From a bacterium (lineage in GTDB: Bacteria; Acidobacteriota; Polarisedimenticolia; Polarisedimenticolales; Polarisedimenticolaceae): a stretch of DNA of 39,866 bases. Location: positions 1-39,866 of the forward strand of contig JAAELQ010000234.1 of assembly GCA_024226515.1 (NCBI GenBank), written 5' to 3'. The notes under the pieces were generated by a model. The model was given only the letters and a program-made list of their open reading frames with translations. It was not told the DNA's origin and did not search any database. Every line of letters begins with the position of its first letter. The stretch's first letter is position 1. The translations under genes were made by a program, and so were the position numbers. Shown piece after piece: positions 1-7,206 of the stretch.

Positions 1-1
1 G

Positions 2-568
2 AAGAGCTGGGTGATCGAGATCGGCGACGCGACTCGCACGCCCGGGCATCACGGCCGATACCACGTCGGCAGGCTCAGCGCGTCGCGCCCGGCGCGGCTC
101 GAGCGATCGGAGCCGCTGCAGCTCTCGTCGGTCGAGGGCGCCGGCCGCTCGGACGCGATCGAGGGCCAATCCCGGGTCGAAGTTCCCTCCGTTCCTGTCG
201 AACGCCCGACCGGCCCGCTGTCGAGCGCAGAGCAGAGGCTCCAGGGCCGCTGGCAGTCCTACGACTTCGCCTCCAACTCCCGGGCGTGGAAGATGACGTT
301 CGACGGACGCGAGTTCCACGCCGAGGGCGGAGGGGACGACTGGTACACGGGGTTCATCACGCTGCGGTCCGACGAAGATCCGGCCTGGCTGGACTTCACG
401 ATCGAGGACTGCCTGTGCTCCTACAAGGGAACGACGAGCCACGGGATCTACAGCTGGGACGGCGACTCCATCGTCGTCGCCGCGCCGCAGCCGGGCAAGA
501 TCAGGCCCGAACGCTTCGTGCAGAACCGCGGGGACATGCTGCGTCTGCTGCCGCTCGACGGGGACTAG
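2..568 (+). CDS. 3' part of an unrecognised protein with a TIGR03067-like beta domain
   Basis: The frame is open to the left edge of the window, so the gene very probably begins upstream; a GTG at 11 is the first possible in-window start but has no clear ribosome site. The first ~70 residues are low-complexity, rich in Arg, Ser and Pro. The C-terminal ~105 residues begin with LQGRWQSYDF and alternate short beta-strand-like stretches (KMTFDGREFHAEGG, IYSWDGDSIVVAA) and end PERFVQNRGDMLRL. That 'LQGxW...F.G..F....' layout resembles the small beta-barrel domain TIGR03067 seen in Planctomycetes and other phyla, but the match is by eye only. It is convergent with the diheme cytochrome gene at 592. 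Function unknown. Confidence 0.55.
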   Translation, partial: KSWVIEIGDATRTPGHHGRYHVGRLSASRPARLERSEPLQLSSVEGAGRSDAIEGQSRVEVPSVPVERPTGPLSSAEQRLQGRWQSYDFASNSRAWKMTFDGREFHAEGGGDDWYTGFITLRSDEDPAWLDFTIEDCLCSYKGTTSHGIYSWDGDSIVVAAPQPGKIRPERFVQNRGDMLRLLPLDGD

Positions 569-591
569 TGCCTCGGACCCGAGACGCTGGC

Positions 592-948
592 CTACGGCTT
601 CGTGGCCTTCTCCAGCTCGACGGGTTGGTCGGTGATCACGTGGTCCATCGTCACGCCCGCGGCCTTCAGCCGTTCGCCGCGCTTGGTCAGCTTCTGACTG
701 CCCGGGAAACTCGCGTGGCACTTCGTGCACTTGCGGTACTTCCGCATCAGGTCGTCGAAGCCGTCGAAGCTGCGCCGTAGCTCGAAGTACTTTCCTTTGC
801 TGGTCAGCAACTTGCTGCCCGCCTTGTCGTGGCAGGCGGTGCACTTCATCTCGAGAGCTTCCGCCAGGTCTTCCGTGGCCGTGGTCGTGGAGGCGGCCAG
901 CACCAGAAGCGCGACGCCGCCGAGGAGAATCAGAATCCGCTTAGTCAT
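592..948 (-). CDS. small periplasmic diheme cytochrome c
   Basis: 118 aa. An N-terminal signal peptide (charged MTKR, then a hydrophobic run to about residue 20) is followed by two haem-attachment motifs, CTACH at 36-40 and CTKCH at 74-78, so the mature protein is about 10 kDa and carries two haems c. The region between the motifs is rich in Lys, Arg and Phe; the tail is polar. It should be an electron carrier in the periplasm; the partner is not identifiable from sequence. The start at 948 has a strong Shine-Dalgarno (GGAGGAG, 6 nt spacing). It follows the FadL-type channel gene by 18 nt and looks like the last gene of the arsR-channel-cytochrome operon. No family name is recognised beyond cytochrome c. 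Confidence 0.88.
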   Translation of the reverse strand: MTKRILILLGGVALLVLAASTTTATEDLAEALEMKCTACHDKAGSKLLTSKGKYFELRRSFDGFDDLMRKYRKCTKCHASFPGSQKLTKRGERLKAAGVTMDHVITDQPVELEKATKP

Positions 949-966
949 GTCGATCTCCTCCGCGCG

Positions 967-2286
967 TCAGTTGCGCGAGAACGCCTTGCTGAACCCGAAG
1001 GAGATCGTCCACTGCGAGTGGTCGACGGTGACTCCGGGGCCGAAGGGGTTGACCATCTGGTCGGTGTTGTCGTTCGTCTGGCTGTTCTCGAATCCGCGTT
1101 CGACCGCGAAATTGACGGTGTAGGTCCCGATGTTCCAGCCCAGCCCCGCGGTGGCGTGCGCCTCGACGGTCGCCGGGAAGAGCGGATTGAGTGTGTCGTC
1201 GGGCACCGGACTCTCGCCGTAGTTGCCGCCGAAGCGCAAGGTGAACGTGTCGTTGAGCCGGTGCTCGACGCCGGCTGCGTACACCCACTGGTCGTCCCAG
1301 TTGAACACGAACGGAATCTCTTGCATGGTGATCGGTGTCATCGCGTTGTCGGGATTCGTCGCCTGAACGCGAATCACGTCGATCGCGCCGGCCCATCGGT
1401 AGCGCTTGGCGTCGAACGCCAGCACCCAGTCCTCCGCGGGGCGGTACTGAAGCCCCACGCCGTACTGCTCGGGCCAGGTGAATCCCTTGACCGCGGCGTC
1501 GTAGGCGACCTTGCCCAGCATCAGCGAGGCTTGATCCATGATCAGCGTGCCGCCGTCGTAGTCGCTCTCGGTCTCGGTCTCGTAGATGAAGCCGAGCTGC
1601 AGCTTCTCGTTCAGACGCCACATCAGTCCCGCGCGGAAGCTGTAGTTGAAGGTGTCGGGGGCGTCCTTCATCTTCAGGCCGAAGAAGCCCACGTCGTCGA
1701 GGGGGTCCATCAGCGTGTCGTTGTCGTCGTAGAAGCTGGTGTCGGGCCAGAAGTCGAACGTCACGTCGGACCAGCCGAGGTTGGCGGAGAGGCCGACGCT
1801 GAGGTTCTCGGTGAAGCTGTAGGCCACGGTCGGGATCACGCGGCCGAAGCGCACCTCGCTGAAGGTGTCGTCTTCCGAGCCGAACGGAGTCATGTAGCCG
1901 TTGAAGTCGGCGCCCATTCCGCCCTGGCTGACCAGGCTGATGCCCCAGGCCCAGCTCGTCTCCCGGCCTCCACGGACGTAGGAGAACGACGGCATGGCGA
2001 AGACCTGGTCCTCGCCGGCGATGTCGTTGCCCAGCCCGTCCGCGTAGTCGAGCTGCGGCATCAGCAGCTGGACGTCCACGCTGAAGTGGTTGCCCATGAG
2101 CTGGGTGATGCCGGCCGGGTTGGCGTGAAGCCCGAGCGCCCGGTCGGCGACGGCGATGTTGGCCCCGCCCCGGCCGTTGGCCTCCGTCCCGTACCCGGCG
2201 AGATACATCCCGTTGGTGGCCAGGGCGGTCGAAGCCGACGCCAGGATCAGTGCCGTTCCGGCGATCCGGATCCAGTGCCTCTGCAT
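967..2286 (-). CDS. FadL/OmpP1-type outer-membrane channel
   Basis: 439 aa from this start. The signal peptide (MQRHWIRIAG then a hydrophobic stretch ending STALA) is followed at once by NGMYLAGYGTEANGRGGANI and ANPAGIT, the hallmark N-terminus (with the NPA motif) of the OmpP1/FadL/TodX family. The rest is a run of amphipathic, aromatic-rich beta strands ending in a C-terminal strand (SFGFSKAFSRN), as in a 14-strand barrel. FadL proteins pass hydrophobic molecules through the outer membrane; the substrate here is unknown. An alternative ATG at 2325 overlaps the arsR stop (ATGA) and also has a good ribosome site; 2286 is preferred because it gives a standard signal peptide and has GGAGG 5 nt upstream. 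Middle gene of the arsR operon. Confidence 0.9.
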   Translation of the reverse strand: MQRHWIRIAGTALILASASTALATNGMYLAGYGTEANGRGGANIAVADRALGLHANPAGITQLMGNHFSVDVQLLMPQLDYADGLGNDIAGEDQVFAMPSFSYVRGGRETSWAWGISLVSQGGMGADFNGYMTPFGSEDDTFSEVRFGRVIPTVAYSFTENLSVGLSANLGWSDVTFDFWPDTSFYDDNDTLMDPLDDVGFFGLKMKDAPDTFNYSFRAGLMWRLNEKLQLGFIYETETESDYDGGTLIMDQASLMLGKVAYDAAVKGFTWPEQYGVGLQYRPAEDWVLAFDAKRYRWAGAIDVIRVQATNPDNAMTPITMQEIPFVFNWDDQWVYAAGVEHRLNDTFTLRFGGNYGESPVPDDTLNPLFPATVEAHATAGLGWNIGTYTVNFAVERGFENSQTNDNTDQMVNPFGPGVTVDHSQWTISFGFSKAFSRN

Positions 2287-2321
2287 GGAGTCCTCCGTGC
2301 GAACCTTGCGCTCTTGTGCCG

Positions 2322-2669
2322 TCATCGTCTCCCTCCCGGACGCCGGGCCTTCCGGCCGAGCTTCGAAATCGACTTCGCCCGCCGTGCGTACTGCTCCTCC
2401 ACGACCTCCGACATCAGGTCGTAGGCCTGCAGAACGCGGCGGTCGGCGATCTCGTAGTAGGCCATCGTCCCGACCTGGCTCCTGCGGATCACCCCGGCGT
2501 TACGGAGCACCGTCAACTGCTGCGACGCGTTGGCCGTCGTGATCTCCATCGCTTGGGCCAACTCGCCGACGCTCCGTGGGCCTTCGCGCAGCAGGTTGAG
2601 GATTTCCAGCCGCTTGGGGTGGGCGATCGAGCGGCAGATCTCGGCGTGAAAACGATAGGCGTCGCGCAT
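2322..2669 (-). CDS. ArsR-family winged-helix repressor
   Basis: 115 aa, normal size for the family. The order is an N-terminal helix (AEICRSIAHPKRLEILNLL), a helix-turn-helix core (SVGELAQAMEITTANASQQLTVLRNAGVI), and a beta wing (RRSQVGTMAYYEI), as in ArsR/SmtB proteins, then a basic tail. The metal motif ELCVCDL is absent and there is a single Cys (residue 12), so neither the classic arsenic site nor the two-Cys redox switch of BigR/SqrR is visible; the signal is unknown. The frame continues upstream to 2828, but the family N-terminus begins at this ATG, and the tandem dyads just upstream are what an autoregulated ArsR gene would have. First gene of the operon with the FadL-type channel and diheme cytochrome. 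Confidence 0.88.
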   Translation of the reverse strand: MRDAYRFHAEICRSIAHPKRLEILNLLREGPRSVGELAQAMEITTANASQQLTVLRNAGVIRRSQVGTMAYYEIADRRVLQAYDLMSEVVEEQYARRAKSISKLGRKARRPGGRR

Positions 2670-2671
2670 AT

Positions 2672-2701
2672 TCGAACCTTCGATATTGCGAACATTCGCA
2701 A
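2672..2701. promoter_or_regulatory. tandem dyad operator of the ArsR operon
   Basis: Two inverted repeats with the same TCGAA/GCGAA core and the same 2-nt spacer sit side by side: TCGAA-CC-TTCGA at 2672-2683 and TTGCGAA-CA-TTCGCAA at 2686-2701 (perfect 7-bp arms). Their centres are 16 bp apart. The first abuts the arsR start codon and covers its AAGG ribosome site; the second would straddle the transcription start predicted from the adjacent sigma-54 element. Position and symmetry fit an autoregulatory ArsR binding site; binding is inferred. Confidence 0.6.
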
Positions 2702-3032
2702 CTGCATTCCTCGTGCCACCAAACGCCAATGGGACGTGTCGGATCCACTTCGACGAACACGGGCATTCGGCGGGCGGTTGCGTGCGAGCGAGGTGGTTCC
2801 TCGCGCGGCGTTCGGCGAACTGCGCCACGTCGCTCCGCGTGGTGCGTCACCTGCCACTGCAGCGGATTATGTGGATCTCTAATTGCGGACGCGAACTGCG
2901 CGAACTCGGTATCTTCCTCCTGTGTTTCTCGAATACCGGCTCATTCGCCCGTGCACTCGTTCGGTCGCCATGAGGGGGGAAGTCCGCCCGGGTGGATGAG
3001 TGTCATTCCCGCTGCAGGGGGGAGCTCCATCC
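2702..3032. other. intergenic region between divergent arsR and multihaem cytochrome genes
   Basis: 331 nt without a convincing gene. The arsR promoter elements occupy the left end. On the plus strand at 2872-2887 there is a weaker GG-N10-GC candidate (TGGATCTCTAATTGCG) with a good -12 TTGC but a poor -24, which could serve the cytochrome gene with a ~135-nt leader. GGTG-CGT-CACC at 2841-2851 is a small dyad. The ribosome site of the cytochrome gene (GGGGGGAG) lies at the right end. Short open frames here look like chance. Confidence 0.4.
2703..2718 (-). promoter_or_regulatory. sigma-54-type -24/-12 promoter for the arsR operon
   Basis: Read on the minus strand the sequence is TGGCACGAGGAATGCA. 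It has the invariant GG-N10-GC spacing, a perfect -24 TGGCACG and a -12 TGC (consensus TTGC). Transcription would begin near 2692, inside the second ArsR dyad and about 23 nt before the start codon. A sigma-54 activator is encoded elsewhere in the window (33402-34844), but nothing shows that it acts here. Confidence 0.5.
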
Positions 3033-6000
3033 ATGAACGGCACTCGGGTCACTTTAGGTTTGTTTCTGTGCTTGCTGATCTGCGGATTCGCATGGTCAGA
3101 CTCCGGGGAGGCCACGCGCCTCGAACGCGCGCACGACCCCACGACCCGAGTCGATCGCGACGCAGTCCCGAAAGCGCAGCCCCGCCCCCGCACGGGAGAG
3201 GGCCTCGTCGAAGGCTGCGTTCGCTGCCACCAGGGACTGGAGCGCGCCGCCGACAACATGATTGCCGGCTTCCAGTTGAGTTGCGTGGTCTGTCACGGGG
3301 GCAATCCCTACGGGATGACCATGGAGCAGGCGCACGTCCAGCCGACGCTGCCGCCGATCATGGACAAGACGGTTCCGCCGCTGGACTACGACTTGCCGTA
3401 CCAGCGCTTCGTCAACCCGTCGAACCTGCGCGTCGTCGAGTTCACCTGCGGCAACTGCCACTGGTCCAAAGGTGAGGACTTGAGGAAGTCGATGATGGCC
3501 ACGGCCGCCGGCCACTACGCGGGCGGCCTGTACCAGGCCGGCGTGGTGGAGTCGAAGACCCCGATCTACGGCACGTTCGCGGTGAACGACTGGGACGGTG
3601 ACGTACCGCTGGACGAGGGTGCCGTCGCATCGCTCGAGGACCTGGTCGTCTACGACCCGGCGAACGACCCCTCGCAGTACTCGACACACTTCCAGGCGGT
3701 GCCGAGCCAGGCCTGCGCGCGCTGTCACCTGTGGTCGCGCGGCAAGGGATACCGCGGCGCGGAGAATGCGGACGGCGTGTACCGCGCCGACGGCTGCGCG
3801 GCGTGTCACATGCCGTACGCCGACGACGGCCTGTCGCAGAGCGCCGACCTGAAGATCGATCACACCGAGCCCGGTCACCCACTGGGACACACGATCACGA
3901 AGGAGATCCCGACCTTCCAGTGCCTGCACTGCCACCACCGCGGCGCGCGCATCGGCCTGAGCTTCACCGGCCGCGCGCAGATGCCGCCGCGGCTGCCCTC
4001 GGGTCCGCACGTGCCCGGCACGACCGACAAGCGTTTCAACGGCAACTTCCACGTCAAGGACCCCGGGACCAACCCGCCCGACCTGCACCACGCCGCCGGC
4101 TTGCACTGCATCGACTGCCACACCGGCAACGAGATCATGGGGGACGGCAACATCTACGGGCACATGGATCAGGCGACGAAGATCGAGTGCCAGACGTGCC
4201 ACGGGATGCCGACCGTCGAGGCCACGCTGGCCGACAACGACGGCACTCCGCTGAACAACGTCCGTCGCGGAACGGACGGAGTCGTCTCGCTCAAGAGCAA
4301 GATCTCCTACGGAGGCGAGGACGGGCTGCCGGGCTACGCCAAGCACAACATCCCGCAGGTAGCCAAGCTGGTCGACCCATCCTCCCCGTCGTACAACCCG
4401 CGCGCCGCGTGCGCGATGAACGACGACCACCTGAAGGACGAAGGCGGGCTCGAGTGCTACTCGTGCCACACGTCCTGGACGCCGAACTGCTTCGGCTGTC
4501 ACTTCGAGCGCGACGAGACGCAGCTGGGTCTCAACCTGATGACACGCGAGATGGAGGTCGGCAAGGCGTCGACGAACAACAAGATCTTCGAGGCGTTGCG
4601 CTACTTCATGATGGGGCCCAACGCCGGCGGTAAGATCGCTCCGTACATCGTCGGCTGCCAGCCGATCGCCGACGTCACCGCCCCGGACGGGTCCAAGATC
4701 CTCGACCTGGTGATGCCGTCGACGGTCAACGGCGTCTCGGGGCTCGCGCTGCAGCCGGTGCACCCGCACACCGTGCGCGGCCGCGGCGAGGTCCGCACCT
4801 GTGCCGAGTGCCATCGCGCGCCACCGACCCTCGGCATGGGGTCGGGCAACTACCTGATCGAGCGCGGGCTGGCGTTCGTGGTCGCCGACGGCGGCGTGCA
4901 CGTGATCGACCGCAGTACGGATCCCCGCAGCCCCACGGTGCTGGGTACGCTCGACGTGCCGACGGCGCGTGCGGTGGCGATCGTGCCCAACGGAGTCCAG
5001 GCCACGGCCGACTACGTCATCGTCGCGGCCGGTTCGGCGGGACTGCAGGTGTTTGACTTCCGCTTCGGCGTTCCCGAGGATCCCGTGTTCGAGGTGCCGT
5101 TCGTCAATGCCTCCGACCTGCGGATCGCGGGTCGCTGGCTGTACGTGATCGACGAGGGCGTGTCCGTCGAGATCTTCGATGCCGACGATCCGACGGACAT
5201 CTTCCACGTGGCGCAGGTCGCGCTGCCCGGCGCCCAGCGTGTCGTGCCGTGGGGCATCCACCTGTTCGTCGCGCGCGGCACATCGGGCCTGGCCGTCATC
5301 GAGGTCGCGGATCCGAAGAACCCGGTGCTCGGCGGTCTCGTCAGCGGCATCGACGCCGCCGACGTGGCGTTGTACGCCCACTATCGGCGCGACAACTCTT
5401 TTGCCGCGCGGGCCTACGTCGCCGATCCGGGCTACGGAGTGCGCGTCCTCGATCTGCTGCCCGACTTCAGCGCGCCGCAGCTGATCGACAGCGTTGCGCT
5501 TCCGGGGGCGAACTCGGTCTCCACCTACACGCGCTACCTGCTCACCGACGATGTTTCACCCTCACGCGAGCACGACTACCTGCACGTCTCGACCGCATCG
5601 GGGCTGCACGTGTTCGACATCACGGAACCCGCGGCGATTCGCGAGGTCTCCGCATTGCTCGACCTGGGCGAGACGGCCACCGACCTCCACGTGGCGAGCC
5701 GCTTTGCCCCGCCGGGCGTGGACGACTACGCGCTGATCGCCGACGGCACCGTGGGACTGCACGTGCTGGACGTCACGGACCCGGTGAACCCGCAGCCCGT
5801 GACCTTCCTGCCGCTGGCGGGCGCCTCTCGCGTCGTGGTCGAGGTCCAGCCGCTCGACCGCTTCATCGACGAGGACGGACGCGCGCTGAAGGAGAACTCG
5901 CACCCCGGCGTCGAGACGCTGACGCGCGAGGACATCGTACGCATCCTGTCCGCGGACATCGCCGTCGACGGGTCGTGCGAACCCGACTGGCTGTTGCAGA

Positions 6001-6071
6001 CGCAGCAGAGACTGAGCGGCGAGCAGCAGCCGATCGAGTTCGGGGCGGCACCGCCGGGAGGGAATCAGTAG
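3033..6071 (+). CDS. 11-haem cytochrome c fused to an LVIVD-repeat beta-propeller
   Basis: 1012 aa. A signal peptide (MNGTRVTLGLFLCLLICGFAWS) is followed by a haem domain with eleven CXXCH motifs between residues ~62 and ~594: CVRCH, CVVCH, CGNCH, CARCH, CAACH, CLHCH, CIDCH, CQTCH, CYSCH, CFGCH, CAECH. From about residue 610 to 970 the protein changes to repeats with strands such as GVHVIDRSTDPRSPTVLG, GLQVFDF, GLAVIEVADPKNPVLGG and GLHVLDVTDPVNPQPV, the pattern of LVIVD repeats that form a beta-propeller. It is exported and should move electrons in the periplasm or at the cell surface. The ATG at 3033 is chosen for its signal peptide and a GGGGGGAG ribosome site 8 nt upstream. It is divergent from the ArsR/FadL/cytochrome operon; its 3' end overlaps the next, convergent gene by 7 nt. 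Substrate unknown. Confidence 0.9.
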   Translation: MNGTRVTLGLFLCLLICGFAWSDSGEATRLERAHDPTTRVDRDAVPKAQPRPRTGEGLVEGCVRCHQGLERAADNMIAGFQLSCVVCHGGNPYGMTMEQAHVQPTLPPIMDKTVPPLDYDLPYQRFVNPSNLRVVEFTCGNCHWSKGEDLRKSMMATAAGHYAGGLYQAGVVESKTPIYGTFAVNDWDGDVPLDEGAVASLEDLVVYDPANDPSQYSTHFQAVPSQACARCHLWSRGKGYRGAENADGVYRADGCAACHMPYADDGLSQSADLKIDHTEPGHPLGHTITKEIPTFQCLHCHHRGARIGLSFTGRAQMPPRLPSGPHVPGTTDKRFNGNFHVKDPGTNPPDLHHAAGLHCIDCHTGNEIMGDGNIYGHMDQATKIECQTCHGMPTVEATLADNDGTPLNNVRRGTDGVVSLKSKISYGGEDGLPGYAKHNIPQVAKLVDPSSPSYNPRAACAMNDDHLKDEGGLECYSCHTSWTPNCFGCHFERDETQLGLNLMTREMEVGKASTNNKIFEALRYFMMGPNAGGKIAPYIVGCQPIADVTAPDGSKILDLVMPSTVNGVSGLALQPVHPHTVRGRGEVRTCAECHRAPPTLGMGSGNYLIERGLAFVVADGGVHVIDRSTDPRSPTVLGTLDVPTARAVAIVPNGVQATADYVIVAAGSAGLQVFDFRFGVPEDPVFEVPFVNASDLRIAGRWLYVIDEGVSVEIFDADDPTDIFHVAQVALPGAQRVVPWGIHLFVARGTSGLAVIEVADPKNPVLGGLVSGIDAADVALYAHYRRDNSFAARAYVADPGYGVRVLDLLPDFSAPQLIDSVALPGANSVSTYTRYLLTDDVSPSREHDYLHVSTASGLHVFDITEPAAIREVSALLDLGETATDLHVASRFAPPGVDDYALIADGTVGLHVLDVTDPVNPQPVTFLPLAGASRVVVEVQPLDRFIDEDGRALKENSHPGVETLTREDIVRILSADIAVDGSCEPDWLLQTQQRLSGEQQPIEFGAAPPGGNQ

Positions 6072-6571
6072 CCGCGAAGCTCGACGTAACGTGAGGTCTG
6101 CTCCGCGGTCAGGACGACCCGCTGCTTCAGGTGGGCGCGCAGGTGCGCCAACCGGAGTTCGGCCTGCTTCTTGCCGATCTCCGTGACGCGGCGGGTCAGT
6201 TCCGTTTCCGTGATCTCGCCGGCGACGAACAGGCCGTCCAGCTCGCGCTCCAGCTCGACGATCTCCGCGCCGAGGCGGCGCGCCTCGTCCTTCACCGCGT
6301 GAAACAGCTTCTCGGTCGCGGCGCGCTGGTCGTCCGAGAGCCGTAGCTCCGCATCCAGCTCGAGGACGTGCATCGGGCCGGGGTACCGATTCAACTCGGC
6401 CGCCTTGGCCAGGCCCATGCCCGCGCCCTTCATGTACAGCGACACCTGTTGCGACGAGAGCGACTTGATCTCGCGTGACTGCTCGCCGGCGTAGGGGGAC
6501 TTCGTCGATTGCGCGGCGGCGATGCCGGGCAACGCGATCGCAATCAGGACCAACCAGGTCCATATTCTCAT
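6065..6571 (-). CDS. periplasmic LTXXQ (CpxP/Spy-like) helical protein
   Basis: 168 aa. A signal peptide (MRIWTWLVLIAIALPGIAAAQ) is followed by an all-helical, highly charged body with GMGLAKAAELNRYPGPMHVLEL, then LSDDQRAATEKLF and, near the C-terminus, LTAEQTSRYVELRGY. The two LTXXQ-type motifs separated by a long amphipathic helix are the signature of the CpxP/Spy/CnrX-like superfamily of periplasmic chaperones and metal or envelope-stress sensors. The exact role cannot be told. The start at 6571 has a strong GAGGAGG ribosome site; the frame continues upstream to 6643 without a signal peptide. Apparently monocistronic, convergent with the 11-haem cytochrome gene. Confidence 0.85.
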   Translation of the reverse strand: MRIWTWLVLIAIALPGIAAAQSTKSPYAGEQSREIKSLSSQQVSLYMKGAGMGLAKAAELNRYPGPMHVLELDAELRLSDDQRAATEKLFHAVKDEARRLGAEIVELERELDGLFVAGEITETELTRRVTEIGKKQAELRLAHLRAHLKQRVVLTAEQTSRYVELRGY

Positions 6572-6620
6572 GCTGACCTCCTCTAGTTCATTCTGCACCG
6601 CGCACGACGATTTGTCTTGA

Positions 6621-7067
6621 TCGTGGGCCGAAGTTTCCGGCAATCAGATCCAGCGCTCGGGCGCTGCCGGGTTCGTCCTGAACGGCGTGGGGAGTTGCAT
6701 CTTCGAGGGCAATCTGGCGGAGAACTCCGGCCAGGTGCCGGGACCGTTCACCAGTGGCGCGCAGATCAACGCCGACGGCTGCCTGATCCGCAACAACGTC
6801 TTCAACTCCAACCTCGGCGAGGGGCTGTTCGTCAACTCCAACGCCAACCGCATCCAGGGCAACGTGTTCAACGGCAACACATTCGGGCTGTACTTTCATA
6901 CCGGCCGCGACTTCAACTCCTTCGGCGACAACTCGGCGGTCGGCAACACGGGCGTCTGCCCGAACCCGGTAGCGCCCTCGACCTGCGCCGTCCCCGACGT
7001 CTGCAACGTCGGCGGACCGAACAACACCTCGATGGGCGCCAACTACCTCGGCGCCGGCCCCTGCTGA
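6621..7067 (+). pseudogene. 3' remnant of a secreted right-handed beta-helix protein
   Basis: The frame from the stop at 6618-6620 to 7067 reads SWAEVSGNQIQRSGAAGFVL..., then coils of the type NNVFNSNLGEGLFVNS, NRIQGNVFNGNTFGLYF and NSFGDNSAVGNTGVC, typical of parallel beta-helix (NosD/pectate-lyase-like) repeats. It ends in a Cys- and Pro-rich tail, GANYLGAGPC. There is no signal peptide or plausible start with a ribosome site: the earliest usable start, GTG at 6687, lies inside a coil. The left end butts against the upstream region of the divergent CpxP-like gene. I read it as the last ~150 codons of a gene whose 5' part was lost. Confidence 0.6.
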
Positions 7068-7206
7068 GACGCGATCCGGCCTCGTTCCGGGTGCGGTAGA
7101 TTCGACAGCAGAAGTCGGCGTTCGTTCTGGTCGGATTGCGGGGCTCGGCGTACTCTCCTCGGCGGGAGGGGCGGCGATTCCGCAGCGCCGCTTCGGGGGG
7201 GGATTC

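Noticed and set aside
2872..2887. Sigma-54 candidate for the 11-haem cytochrome gene
   Set aside because: GG-N10-GC spacing is right but the -24 box is poor and the leader would be long; kept only as a remark in the intergenic entry.
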